Positions 24,747 through 32,781 of a stretch of 32,912 nucleotides of DNA are shown piece by piece (position 1 is the first letter of the stretch; every line of letters begins with the position of its first letter). This stretch comes from Nitrospirota bacterium (lineage in GTDB: Bacteria; Nitrospirota; Nitrospiria; JACQBW01): positions 67,183 to 100,094 of the forward strand of contig JACOTA010000013.1 of the NCBI GenBank assembly GCA_016178585.1, read 5' to 3'. Below the pieces are notes generated by a model. It saw only the letters and a list, made by a program, of their open reading frames with translations. It was not told the DNA's origin and made no database searches. The position numbers were made by a program, and so were the translations under genes.

Positions 24747-25861
24747 TAAAGTTCCTTCTTAAAAAATCGGATGGCCAGGAGAATCCCCAATAAAGCAAAA
24801 ACGACCATGAGAAATCCCTGGAGCCGGAGCACCTCCAGGCCAACCCCCTTGAGGAAAATTCCCCGGGTGACCACCAAAAAATAACGGGCTGGAATGAAGT
24901 AGGTAATCATCTGAAGCGCCTTCGGCATTACATTAATGGCATACATGAATCCGGAAAGAAGAAAAGCCGGGAGAAACGTGAGCACCATGGCTAATTGCGT
25001 CGCCAGCAGTTGGGACCGTGCCACGGCGGAAATAAACATTCCCAAACCCAGAGCCCCTGTCAAAAAACAAAGGGTTAAAACCATGAATAAAAGAGAATTT
25101 CCACGAAACGGGACCTCAAAGAGAAAGACACCCAAAACCGTACAGAGAAGGACATCGACCAAACCGATTAATAGATACGGAAGAAGTTTTCCCAGCACGA
25201 CCTCTGCCCGCGAGACAGGGGTAGCGGCCAGCTGTTCCATGGTTCCCCTTTCCCATTCCCGGGCAATGGTGAGCGAGGTCAACATCGCCGCGATAATCAT
25301 CATAATCACAGCAACCAGTCCGGGCACAATCATGTTCCTGCTAAGGAGCTCTTCGTTGTACCAGATCCGGCTTTCCGTTATGATGAGGGGTTGAAAGGTC
25401 GTTCCTTGCGCTTCGAAATTTGGAGAAAAGGCCCTTACAATCGCCTGGGTATAAGCGAGAACAACCGTCGCCGTATTGGCATCGCTTCCGTCGACCAGGG
25501 CCTGAAGTTTAGCGCCCTCTCCCGTCCCGAATTTTTCCTCAAAATCAGGAGGAATAATAAGGACGATCGCAACCTGGCCGCGGTCTAATAAAGAGGAGAC
25601 TTCAGATTCCCGGCTGAGAGTCCTGACAATTGAAAAATACCCGGAGGATTGAAAAGAATCCAAAAGCTCCCGGCTGAGCGCAGAATGGTCTTGATCCAGG
25701 ACCGCCGTCCGAACGTCTTTAATATCCCAGCTAATCGCATATCCAAATAAAATTAAAAGAAATACCGGTAGAAGAAAGGCAAGAATCAGGCTCCTTTTGT
25801 CTCTGCGAAGCTGGAGGATCTCTTTACGCGTAATGGCCAACAAACGGGTCATATTCAACAT
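24746..25861 (-). CDS. ABC-2 type exporter permease (YbhS-like)
   Basis: Partner of the following permease: 371 residues with the same layout. A cytosolic ITRKEILQLRRDKRSLIL precedes the first helix (FLLPVFLLILFGYAISW). Then comes a periplasmic domain with QALVDGSDANTATVV, and five C-terminal helices after AREWERGTMEQLAATPVSRAE. PARYFLVVTRGIFLKGVG is near the end. The two permeases are clear paralogues and presumably form a heterodimer. It begins 12 nt after the second ATPase gene. Confidence 0.93.
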   Translation of the reverse strand: MLNMTRLLAITRKEILQLRRDKRSLILAFLLPVFLLILFGYAISWDIKDVRTAVLDQDHSALSRELLDSFQSSGYFSIVRTLSRESEVSSLLDRGQVAIVLIIPPDFEEKFGTGEGAKLQALVDGSDANTATVVLAYTQAIVRAFSPNFEAQGTTFQPLIITESRIWYNEELLSRNMIVPGLVAVIMMIIAAMLTSLTIAREWERGTMEQLAATPVSRAEVVLGKLLPYLLIGLVDVLLCTVLGVFLFEVPFRGNSLLFMVLTLCFLTGALGLGMFISAVARSQLLATQLAMVLTFLPAFLLSGFMYAINVMPKALQMITYFIPARYFLVVTRGIFLKGVGLEVLRLQGFLMVVFALLGILLAIRFFKKEL

Positions 25862-25873
25862 TTCAAAGCTCCA

Positions 25874-26824
25874 TCAACCCAGACGGGCGCCCCCTTCTTT
25901 TTGAACGAGACAGACAAAAACATCTTCCAAAGAGGGGGTTATTTTCTCCATTTGATTCACCGTGATCCCATGGGCAGAAAGCTGAAGGGGGATTGAATCG
26001 ATCACCCGGGAGGGGTCTTCAACCGTCACATGAAGAGCTCGTCCAAAAAGAGCCGCCTCCTTAATCCCGGGGGACCCCTGGAGGAGTTTTACAGCCCCCA
26101 GGTCATCGCCCGTTCGTAATTCGAAAATCTGTCCGCTCATACCGGCCCGAAGTTGATCGGGCGATCCCAAGGCAATCAGTTTTCCCCGGTTCATCAGGGC
26201 AAGCCGGTGGCAATATTCAGCCTCTTCCAGGTAATGGGTGCTGACCAGGGTCGTGGTTCCCTCCCCGGCGAGGAGATCAATCAGGTCCCAGAACCGTCGT
26301 CGCGAAACGGGGTCTACGCCGGAGGTTGGCTCGTCAAGAAAAAGGATTTTCGGTTCGTGTAAGACGGCGCAACCGAGAGCCAAACGTTGTTTCCAGCCGA
26401 GGGGAAGGTCCCGGGTCATCCGATTCCGATGTTCGGTCAGACCGGCCATTTCCAGCACCCAATCGCGTCTTGCCGATCGGTTTTCTCTGGCCACTCCGTT
26501 TAATCCTGAGAAAAACGCGATATTTTCTTCTACCGTGAGGTCGCCATACAACGAAAAAAGCTGGGACATATAGCCGATGCTCCGTTTAATGGCTTCCGTT
26601 TCTTTACCCAGGGTAAATCCAGAAACGCTGCCGGTTCCACGGGTGGGATGCAGAAGACCTGTCAGCATCTTTATGATCGTGGTCTTCCCGGCGCCATTGG
26701 GACCCAGGAAACCGAAAATCTCCCCGGTTCGAACGTGAAAGGTCACGTTGTCGACAGCCGTGAAACTTCCAAAGAGTTTCGTTAATCCTTCAACCGACAC
26801 AGATTTATTTTCTAACTCAGGCAT
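25874..26824 (-). CDS. ABC exporter ATPase, YbhF C-terminal-half type (degenerate signature)
   Basis: A 316-residue ATP-binding subunit. It has Walker A FLGPNGAGKTT, a Q-loop region IGYMSQLFSLYGDLTVEEN, Walker B ILFLDEPTSGVDP and the switch His in LVSTHYLEEAE. The signature motif is LPLGWKQ where LSGGQ is normal, the form I associate with the second half of E. coli YbhF. A C-terminal tail of about 80 residues (ITPSLEDVFVCLV) is typical of ABC-2 ATPases. It overlaps the upstream ATPase gene by 8 bp. It probably pairs with that subunit to form one catalytic and one degenerate ATP site. Confidence 0.93.
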   Translation of the reverse strand: MPELENKSVSVEGLTKLFGSFTAVDNVTFHVRTGEIFGFLGPNGAGKTTIIKMLTGLLHPTRGTGSVSGFTLGKETEAIKRSIGYMSQLFSLYGDLTVEENIAFFSGLNGVARENRSARRDWVLEMAGLTEHRNRMTRDLPLGWKQRLALGCAVLHEPKILFLDEPTSGVDPVSRRRFWDLIDLLAGEGTTTLVSTHYLEEAEYCHRLALMNRGKLIALGSPDQLRAGMSGQIFELRTGDDLGAVKLLQGSPGIKEAALFGRALHVTVEDPSRVIDSIPLQLSAHGITVNQMEKITPSLEDVFVCLVQKEGGARLG

Positions 26825-27767
26825 TTTTCTTCTTCATTTTTTCAACATGATCGATAAAAACATCCTCCATGGTCGGAACCGAAACCCGTTGATCCAGAAT
26901 TGGAATGCCCGCCTGGCGGAGGACGGCTTCTATTTCCGGGCCGCTTTCCTCAAAAGATTTGACTGTGATATGGAGCCGTTCCCCAAAAATAGCCACACGC
27001 CTCGCCTGCGGGAGTTTTTCGATAATAGTCCGGGCCTCCCGCACATTTTCCACTTTCAACTTAATCACTTCCCCTTCCAAACCTTTCTGCATCGCCTCGG
27101 GCGAATCCATCGTCAGTATCCGCCCCTCCTGTAAAAGGACAACCCGGTCGAAACGTTCCGCTTCATCCATATAGGCGGTGCTGATAATGGCTGTTACCCC
27201 CCCGGCAACCATGTCATGAACGAACAGCCAGAGATCTCTTCTCGAAATCGGGTCTACGCCAAAGGTCGGCTCGTCCAGCAAAAGGAGTTTCGGCTGGTGA
27301 ATCAGCGCGCACGAGAGCCCCAGCTTTTGTTTCATTCCGCCAGAAAGTTGTCCCGCAAGACGGTCTTTAAACGGTTTCAGATTTGAAAAAGAAAAGAGCC
27401 TCTCCATCCGCGCGCCGCGCTCGGCCCTGGAAACCTGATAGAGGTCAGCATAAAAGATCAGGTTTTCCAAAACGGTCAGATCGTGATAAAGACCAAACCG
27501 TTGAGACATGTAGGCAATCTCGTGTTTGACCCTTTCGGAGTCATGGACGACGCTAAAACCACCGATCATGGCATCCCCCGAGGTGGGTCTTAAAACTCCC
27601 GCCAGCATCCTCAAAGTGGTTGTCTTTCCCGCTCCATCCGGTCCAACAAGGCCGAATAGCTCTCCCTGATTGACGTTAAAGGTCAGATGATCCACCGCGA
27701 CATTGCTTTCGAAGTTGCGCGAAAGCTGATCGATTTGGACGAAGGGTTTATCCTGCATCATGCCCAT
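26817..27767 (-). CDS. ABC exporter ATPase, YbhF N-terminal-half type (lacks switch His)
   Basis: A 316-residue ATP-binding subunit with Walker A LVGPDGAGKTT, Q-loop IAYMSQRFGLYHDLTV, canonical signature LSGGMKQKLGLSCA and Walker B LLLLDEPTFGVDP. The switch region reads IISTAYMDEAE, with Ala where the catalytic His is expected. The C-terminal VPTMEDVFIDHVEKMKKK matches ABC-2 drug-exporter ATPases. The frame starts MGMMQDKPF, and any of the three Met codons could serve, because the gene overlaps hlyD by about 20 bp and no clear ribosome-binding site decides between them. Together with the next gene it corresponds to YbhF split in two. Confidence 0.93.
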   Translation of the reverse strand: MGMMQDKPFVQIDQLSRNFESNVAVDHLTFNVNQGELFGLVGPDGAGKTTTLRMLAGVLRPTSGDAMIGGFSVVHDSERVKHEIAYMSQRFGLYHDLTVLENLIFYADLYQVSRAERGARMERLFSFSNLKPFKDRLAGQLSGGMKQKLGLSCALIHQPKLLLLDEPTFGVDPISRRDLWLFVHDMVAGGVTAIISTAYMDEAERFDRVVLLQEGRILTMDSPEAMQKGLEGEVIKLKVENVREARTIIEKLPQARRVAIFGERLHITVKSFEESGPEIEAVLRQAGIPILDQRVSVPTMEDVFIDHVEKMKKKNA

Positions 27768-28749
27768 TCAGGTGAACATCAACAGGCAAGCCCGGTTTCA
27801 GTTCAAAGGCAGGATCATTTTTAATGCGTACCTTTACGGCGTAAACCAATTTGACCCGCTCTTCAACGGTTTGAACCGTCTTGGGGGTAAACTCAGCTTC
27901 CGAGGAAATATAAGTCACCTCTCCCTGATACCTTTTCTTCGGGAAGGTGTCTGCGGAGAGGGTAACCGGCTGACCGATTTTAACGATTCCCATCCGATAT
28001 TCAGGAATATAAATTTTCGCCCAACGGTCGTCGGGATTCATTAAAGTGATAATGGGCGATCCAGCCGGAACGATTTCACCCGATTCATGGTGGCGAACGG
28101 TCACCAACCCGTCAAAGGGGGCAACAATCACCATATTGGCCAACACCGCCTCAGCCAGGCTTACCGCCGCTTCAGCCTGTTTTAACTGCGCCTTTTGAGC
28201 TTCAATTTTTTCCTTTCGAGGACCCGATTCCAACATTTTCAGCTGTTCCCCAGCCTGCGCATTCTGGCTCTTCGCCAAATCGAGCGCAAATTTTGCCTTA
28301 TCGAAAGCCTCCTGGCTAATTGCTCCCCCGTCGAAAAGCTGTTTGGCCCGGTCAAAATCTCTTTGAGCATCTTTGACTTTATCCAAAGAGGCTGAAAATC
28401 CCGACCTTCCCTGGGAAACTTCTTCCCGTCGAAAACCCCTTTCAAGCTCCCGAAGCATTGCGCGGGCGCCGGCAACCTGGGCAACGGCCTGTTGGCGGCG
28501 GGCTTCGGCCTCGGTCCGGTCGAGATACCCCAGCTCCATCCCTTTTTTTACCGTTTCCCCCTCTTTGACAGTAAGGGTTTCAATCCGGCCCGGCACCTGA
28601 AACCCGAGCTTTGCGTCAGTCGCTTCCACAACCCCTGATACCACCAGTTCATTGGGTCCCAGGCCTTGCCGCTTAATAAAATATCCAACCGCCAGCCCGA
28701 TAAGAAGAACACCCGGCACCAGGAGGATCATTCTCTTTTTTTTGTTCAT
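27748..28749 (-). CDS. Periplasmic adaptor (membrane fusion) protein, HlyD/YbhG family
   Basis: Links the inner-membrane ABC complex to the TolC-like channel. The 333-residue protein has an N-terminal membrane anchor (RMILLVPGVLLIGLAVGYF, 6-24). The lipoyl/barrel-sandwich first half is VSGVVEATDAKLGFQVPGRI. A long alpha-helical hairpin follows (about 75-200, with many Ala, Gln and Glu), including AISQEAFDKAKFALDLAKSQ. The second lipoyl half is IVAPFDGLVTVRHHESGEIV, and a beta-barrel ends GLPVDVHLNG. ATG 28749 overlaps the tolC-like stop (ATGA). Confidence 0.94.
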   Translation of the reverse strand: MNKKKRMILLVPGVLLIGLAVGYFIKRQGLGPNELVVSGVVEATDAKLGFQVPGRIETLTVKEGETVKKGMELGYLDRTEAEARRQQAVAQVAGARAMLRELERGFRREEVSQGRSGFSASLDKVKDAQRDFDRAKQLFDGGAISQEAFDKAKFALDLAKSQNAQAGEQLKMLESGPRKEKIEAQKAQLKQAEAAVSLAEAVLANMVIVAPFDGLVTVRHHESGEIVPAGSPIITLMNPDDRWAKIYIPEYRMGIVKIGQPVTLSADTFPKKRYQGEVTYISSEAEFTPKTVQTVEERVKLVYAVKVRIKNDPAFELKPGLPVDVHLNGHDAG

Positions 28750-30092
28750 GGCAAGTCCTTTACGGTTTCAGTCAACCAGCGAAGATTAAGATGTCCTGTC
28801 ACATGTCTCAATTCCACATAGGCTGAAATTTCACTATAACGTGTTTCGATCAGATTATTACGCGCGACCAGAAGATCAGTCTCTGCGTTGAGGTAATCTG
28901 TTTCTGTCACAGAACCCGTTTCCAACTGCAATTTTTCAATTCGAGCCACCTCTTCCAATCGCTCTACCGAAGTCTCCAGGCTTTCCACCCGGGCATGGGC
29001 TTCTTCGATGGCAGAAACGGCCCGGTCGATCTCCTGTTGGGTCTGAATTTCTGCCAGCCTGAGCCGCTCTAAGGCATTTTGTTTCACCGCTTCGGCCCTG
29101 GCCATTTCCAGCCGGATGGCTCCACCGTTAAAGAGAACATAAGACAATTGCGCTCCTGCCTGCCATTCCACCGCTTTTTCGCTTTGACTGCTCCCAAAAT
29201 ATAAATAGTTGCCGACGAGATTAAGGTCCGGCCAACGCCCTCCCCTCGCCGCTCCCAAACCAGCGTCAGCAATTTCTATTTTATGCCTCTGCTTTACCGA
29301 CAGACTCGACTGTCCCCCCTCTTTTTTTAAATTTTCTTGAGGATCAAGAAACGGGTTTGAAAGCCCGACCGGAACCAATTTTGAATATTTTATTTCTTCA
29401 AGTGAAACATTAAGAAGATGGCTTAACTCCTTATTAGATAGATTTAATTTCTCTATGTTTTTAACCTGATCGGCCTGAGCATTTGCTATGGAGGCCTGAA
29501 CTTTAAGGATATCCACCCGGGGCGAACGGCCAGCTTTGTAAAACTGCTGAACCCGGGAAAGTTCCGCTTTAAGTGCGTTTATCCGTTGGTTGTGGCCTTC
29601 AAGAATTTTCTGATTGGTCAGGATGGCCAGGTAGGTTGAAACCACCCGCGCGATGACGTCCTGGATTACGACGCTAAGATCGGTATCGGCAGAATCCAAC
29701 TGGGCGCGGGCCTGTTGAACCCTTGCATTGCGTACCCCGCCATCAAAGAGCAAATAGTTAACCATTAAACCTCCCTGATACAGCGTTTGATCAAACTGCG
29801 GAACCTGGGAAAGGCCAAAACTGTGCAGAGGGGTCACGATCATCGGCTTTTCAAACTGCGTGGCTGAAGCGTTTAACTTGACCAGAGGCAGATACGTTGC
29901 CGAGTTTATCCCCAGCGTTGCTTCTGCTTCTTGATGGCTGGCTCTCGACGCCCGGATAGCGGGATATTCTTCTAACGCCCGACTCACCGCCTTCGAAAGA
30001 GTCAGGGAGGAATCGGCGCCTTCGGGAAACGCCGTTTTAGAAACACTTAAAAAAAAGATCAGGATGATCAAGAGGGAACAAGAATACTTCAT
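28746..30092 (-). CDS. TolC-family outer-membrane efflux protein
   Basis: Outer-membrane exit channel of the tripartite exporter. The 448-residue protein has a signal peptide (MKYSCSLLIILIFFLSVSKTA, cleavage about residue 21-24). Two OEP repeats follow: LTLSKAVSRALEEYPAIRASRA to KAELSRVQQFYKAGRSPRVDIL, then RHKIEIADAGLGAARGGRWPDLNLVGNYLYF to LQLETGSVTETDYLNAETDLLVARN. The long helical stretches alternate with short strand segments as expected. It is the first gene of the six-gene exporter operon and lies 43 nt after the antiporter gene, leaving little room for a promoter, so readthrough from upstream is likely. Confidence 0.94.
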   Translation of the reverse strand: MKYSCSLLIILIFFLSVSKTAFPEGADSSLTLSKAVSRALEEYPAIRASRASHQEAEATLGINSATYLPLVKLNASATQFEKPMIVTPLHSFGLSQVPQFDQTLYQGGLMVNYLLFDGGVRNARVQQARAQLDSADTDLSVVIQDVIARVVSTYLAILTNQKILEGHNQRINALKAELSRVQQFYKAGRSPRVDILKVQASIANAQADQVKNIEKLNLSNKELSHLLNVSLEEIKYSKLVPVGLSNPFLDPQENLKKEGGQSSLSVKQRHKIEIADAGLGAARGGRWPDLNLVGNYLYFGSSQSEKAVEWQAGAQLSYVLFNGGAIRLEMARAEAVKQNALERLRLAEIQTQQEIDRAVSAIEEAHARVESLETSVERLEEVARIEKLQLETGSVTETDYLNAETDLLVARNNLIETRYSEISAYVELRHVTGHLNLRWLTETVKDLP

Positions 30093-30135
30093 TCGAACTC
30101 ACAGGTTGCTTTAGATGGGCTCTTCTATGAAACGC

Positions 30136-31611
30136 TCATTTCGGAAGCTCCCCTTTCCGCAATGCGGTATAACTGTCTTGCCGAATTTTATCGATCATAT
30201 CCTGAATAACTTTGTCCCCAAAATGATACTTTTTTAAAACCCGCGAAAAAATTTCAATCGAGGTTTCGAACTCCTCCGGAATAACTTCGTCGGCGCCCAG
30301 CACCTTCAGGTCATCAACCTCGGCAACATATTTTGTCCTGACGATAATATAAATCTCCCGGTTCTCAAGCCTCGCGGTTGAAACAATCCGCCGTGTAGAA
30401 GCAGGATCTGATATGGCCACGACAAGAAGCCTGGCTTTCTCGATCCCCAGCTTATGGAGAATCTCTTGACTCGTCCCATCGCCATAATAGATCGGCTCTC
30501 CCTTGTGTTTCTTTTCTCTCACAGTATCGCTGTTCATTTCAAGGATCACATAAGGAATCTCAGACTCTTTCAAAACCCGGGCAAGGTTCCTTCCATTAAG
30601 CCCGAATCCGATAATAATGACATGGCCCTCTTTTTTTCGCGGAAAACGGTCATCTTTAGGAATTTTCTTCAGCCGGGTAAGACCCCTCAAAACAGGCCGT
30701 GACGCGATCCAACCGGAGACGGAAGGTGCCACGGTCATGATAAAGGGGGTTGCGATCATAGTTACCACCGAAGAGGAGAGAAATAACTGGTAAAACTCCT
30801 CTGAGATGATGCCTAATTCCTTTCCGGCTATGGCAAGAACAAATGAAAATTCTCCAATTTGGAAAATGCCGAGGGCAGAGTGCATCGAAGTCCTCAAAGG
30901 GGTTCCAATCATTAACGCAGAGGCGGTACCGGTTACGAACTTAAGCAGAAAAATCGAAATAACCGTAATAATAATTTGCGAAAGATTGTGGGTCATGTAG
31001 CCGAAATCCATTAACATTCCGACCGATACAAAAAATAAACCGATAAAGCTGTTTTTAAACGGAAGGATATCTGCCGTAGCCTGATGGGCGTATTCTGACT
31101 CTGAAATGGCAAGCCCGGCCAGAAACGCTCCAAGCGAAAGCGAAAGTCCAAAACTTGAAGTCAAAAGAGGAATACCGAGACAGAGCAGGATAATCATCGT
31201 CATGAAGAGTTCCCGGCTTCCGGAAGAGACAACGTGATGGAGCAACTTTGGAACAACCCATTTGGCTGAAAAAAGGATGATCCCGATGATCATCATCGCC
31301 TTTCCCAATTTCAATAACAGGTTGGTATAATTGACTTCCTCTCCTGAGAGAACCGGCGTAAGGAGCATGAGAGGCACCACACAGAGATCTTGAAATATCA
31401 ATATCCCGGTCATGATACGGCCATGGGGAGAATCCATCGCTCCCTTTTCAGAAAGCATCTTCAGAACGATCGCGGTACTGCTTAAGGCGATGATAAAACC
31501 GAGAAAAATAGATTGATAAATGTTGCCGGTCGCCCAATAAGCAATGGCCGCAGATAAGGTAATGGTCAGAAAGACCTGAGCGCCGCCTCCGACAATCACC
31601 GCCTTCTTCAT
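30136..31611 (-). CDS. Kef-type cation:proton antiporter, N-terminally truncated
   Basis: CPA2-family membrane antiporter with a regulatory RCK domain, usually exchanging K+ or Na+ for H+. The surviving 491-residue frame has about ten membrane helices (for example SSTAIVLKMLSEKGAMDS, ILIFQDLCVVPLMLL, LGAFLAGLAISESEYAH and IGLFFVSVGMLMDFG). An RCK/TrkA-N domain follows from about residue 328 (VIIIGFGLNGRNLARVL, YYGDGTSQEIL). It ends GELPK soon after the RCK_N fold, with no TrkA-C domain. Its apparent start (MKKAVIVGGG) is not the family start: the codons before it in frame read FTIGIEFSVANLSK, a conserved Kef segment, so the open frame is the remnant of a longer gene. Whether any protein is made is unknown. 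Confidence 0.85.
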   Translation of the reverse strand: MKKAVIVGGGAQVFLTITLSAAIAYWATGNIYQSIFLGFIIALSSTAIVLKMLSEKGAMDSPHGRIMTGILIFQDLCVVPLMLLTPVLSGEEVNYTNLLLKLGKAMMIIGIILFSAKWVVPKLLHHVVSSGSRELFMTMIILLCLGIPLLTSSFGLSLSLGAFLAGLAISESEYAHQATADILPFKNSFIGLFFVSVGMLMDFGYMTHNLSQIIITVISIFLLKFVTGTASALMIGTPLRTSMHSALGIFQIGEFSFVLAIAGKELGIISEEFYQLFLSSSVVTMIATPFIMTVAPSVSGWIASRPVLRGLTRLKKIPKDDRFPRKKEGHVIIIGFGLNGRNLARVLKESEIPYVILEMNSDTVREKKHKGEPIYYGDGTSQEILHKLGIEKARLLVVAISDPASTRRIVSTARLENREIYIIVRTKYVAEVDDLKVLGADEVIPEEFETSIEIFSRVLKKYHFGDKVIQDMIDKIRQDSYTALRKGELPK

Positions 31612-31703
31612 TTTGGAAAGGTTTGCGACTGAAAACTCAATACCAATGGTGAAGCGGAAACACCAAAAATAATGACCAGCGAACTTAAAAACTCAAATTC
31701 CAT
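31608..31703 (-). pseudogene. Orphaned 5' end of the Kef antiporter gene, frameshifted by an internal deletion
   Basis: ATG 31703, with GAGG 6-7 nt upstream, opens MEFEFLSSLVIIFGVSA, a typical Kef N-terminus. It then switches to non-homologous residues and stops at TGA 31610-31608, overlapping the downstream ATG. The homologous sequence resumes in another frame as FTIGIEFS. About 50 residues normally found between VSA and FTIG are missing, so a deletion of roughly 150 bp whose length is not a multiple of three is implied. An assembly error is the alternative. Confidence 0.75.
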
Positions 31704-31772
31704 CAAGAGCCTCAAGACAGGTAGGAAAATTCTCCTTTTTCTGAGCCTGTGTGATATTGACCATTGTTCATT

Positions 31773-32744
31773 CTATTCAATTCCGCCATGTTGCTTAAGG
31801 AGATCAAACACTTCCGGATTTCCGCCTGTGACAGCCTCATCCATAGGGGTCTCCCCGTTATTATTCCTCGCATTGATATCTGCCTTAAAGGATAATAAAA
31901 GCTGGATGATTTTCTTGTCGGTCCACCCCGCGGCCTTATGAAGAGGGGTATCTCCATCATTATCTCTGGCATTGACATCCGCCTTGCGAGCCAAAAGGAG
32001 ACTTACCATCCTTTCATGTCCTCCTGCAGCCGCCCAATGCAGGGGAGTGGTTCCATCATGATCTCTGGCGTTAATATCCGCCTTGTGACTTAAAAGGAGC
32101 TCTGCAACCTCCTTCACGTTCCACCCTGCCGCCCGATGAAGCGCTGTTCCGCCATCTTTATCTCTGGTGTTGACATCCGCACCATGGGCTAATAATAGCG
32201 CAACGACTTCCTGGTGCCCTCCTCCGGCGGCCCAGTGCAATGGAGTGGTTCCGTCTTTATCCCGGGCATCTACTTCTGCATGATGTTTCAAAAGGAGTTC
32301 AACCACCCCTTTTTGAGCCCATCCCGCCGCCCGATGAAGCGGAGTCGTCCGATTTTTATCCCGGGCGTTGACTTCTGCCCGATGCGTTAACAAAAGTTCT
32401 ACAACTTCCTGGTGCCCTCCTCCGGCGGCCCAGTGAAGCGGCGTATCTTCCTCGTTATCTCTGACATTCACCTCCGCATGATGGGCCAAAAGAATTTTTA
32501 CAATCCTGGGATGACCGGCCCCGGCCGCCCGGTGGAGCGGAGTATTCCCTTCCTGATCCCCGGCATTAACGTCCGCCCCTTTGTTTAATAGCTCTATGAC
32601 ACGTTTTTCGTCCCCCACCGCTGCCGCCTTCTCCAGCGTAATTTCTCCTCCATCTTTTCCTAAATCCACGGAAAGAGCCCAGCTCGATCCCAATAGCAAT
32701 ATTCCCAGTATTAAAACAACAACCAGACAGAACGATCTTTTCAT
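31773..32744 (-). CDS. Secreted ankyrin-repeat protein
   Basis: A 323-residue protein with a Sec signal peptide (RSFCLVVVLILGILLLGSSWA, cleavage near 23), so it acts in the periplasm or outside the cell. From residue 33 it consists almost entirely of 33-residue ankyrin repeats: eight full and one partial C-terminal (297-323). Each shows the TPLHxAA and ADVNARD pattern. Repeats alternate between HWAAGGGHQEV and HRAAGWxxK forms, giving a 66-residue super-unit. The partner is unknown. It has AAGGAG just before the ATG. It lies 69 nt upstream of the Kef gene on the same strand. Bacterial periplasmic ankyrin proteins often bind other proteins; no catalytic domain is present. Confidence 0.92.
   Translation of the reverse strand: MKRSFCLVVVLILGILLLGSSWALSVDLGKDGGEITLEKAAAVGDEKRVIELLNKGADVNAGDQEGNTPLHRAAGAGHPRIVKILLAHHAEVNVRDNEEDTPLHWAAGGGHQEVVELLLTHRAEVNARDKNRTTPLHRAAGWAQKGVVELLLKHHAEVDARDKDGTTPLHWAAGGGHQEVVALLLAHGADVNTRDKDGGTALHRAAGWNVKEVAELLLSHKADINARDHDGTTPLHWAAAGGHERMVSLLLARKADVNARDNDGDTPLHKAAGWTDKKIIQLLLSFKADINARNNNGETPMDEAVTGGNPEVFDLLKQHGGIE
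32206..32435. repeat. 198-bp direct repeat inside the ankyrin gene
   Basis: Thirty-two identical bases occur at 32206-32237 and again at 32404-32435, exactly 198 bp (two ankyrin repeats) apart. Flanking sequence is similar but diverged. This points to duplication of a two-repeat unit in the past. Confidence 0.8.
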
Positions 32745-32781
32745 TTTTTCTCCTTGATTATTTTTCGCATGGGGTAGAGGG

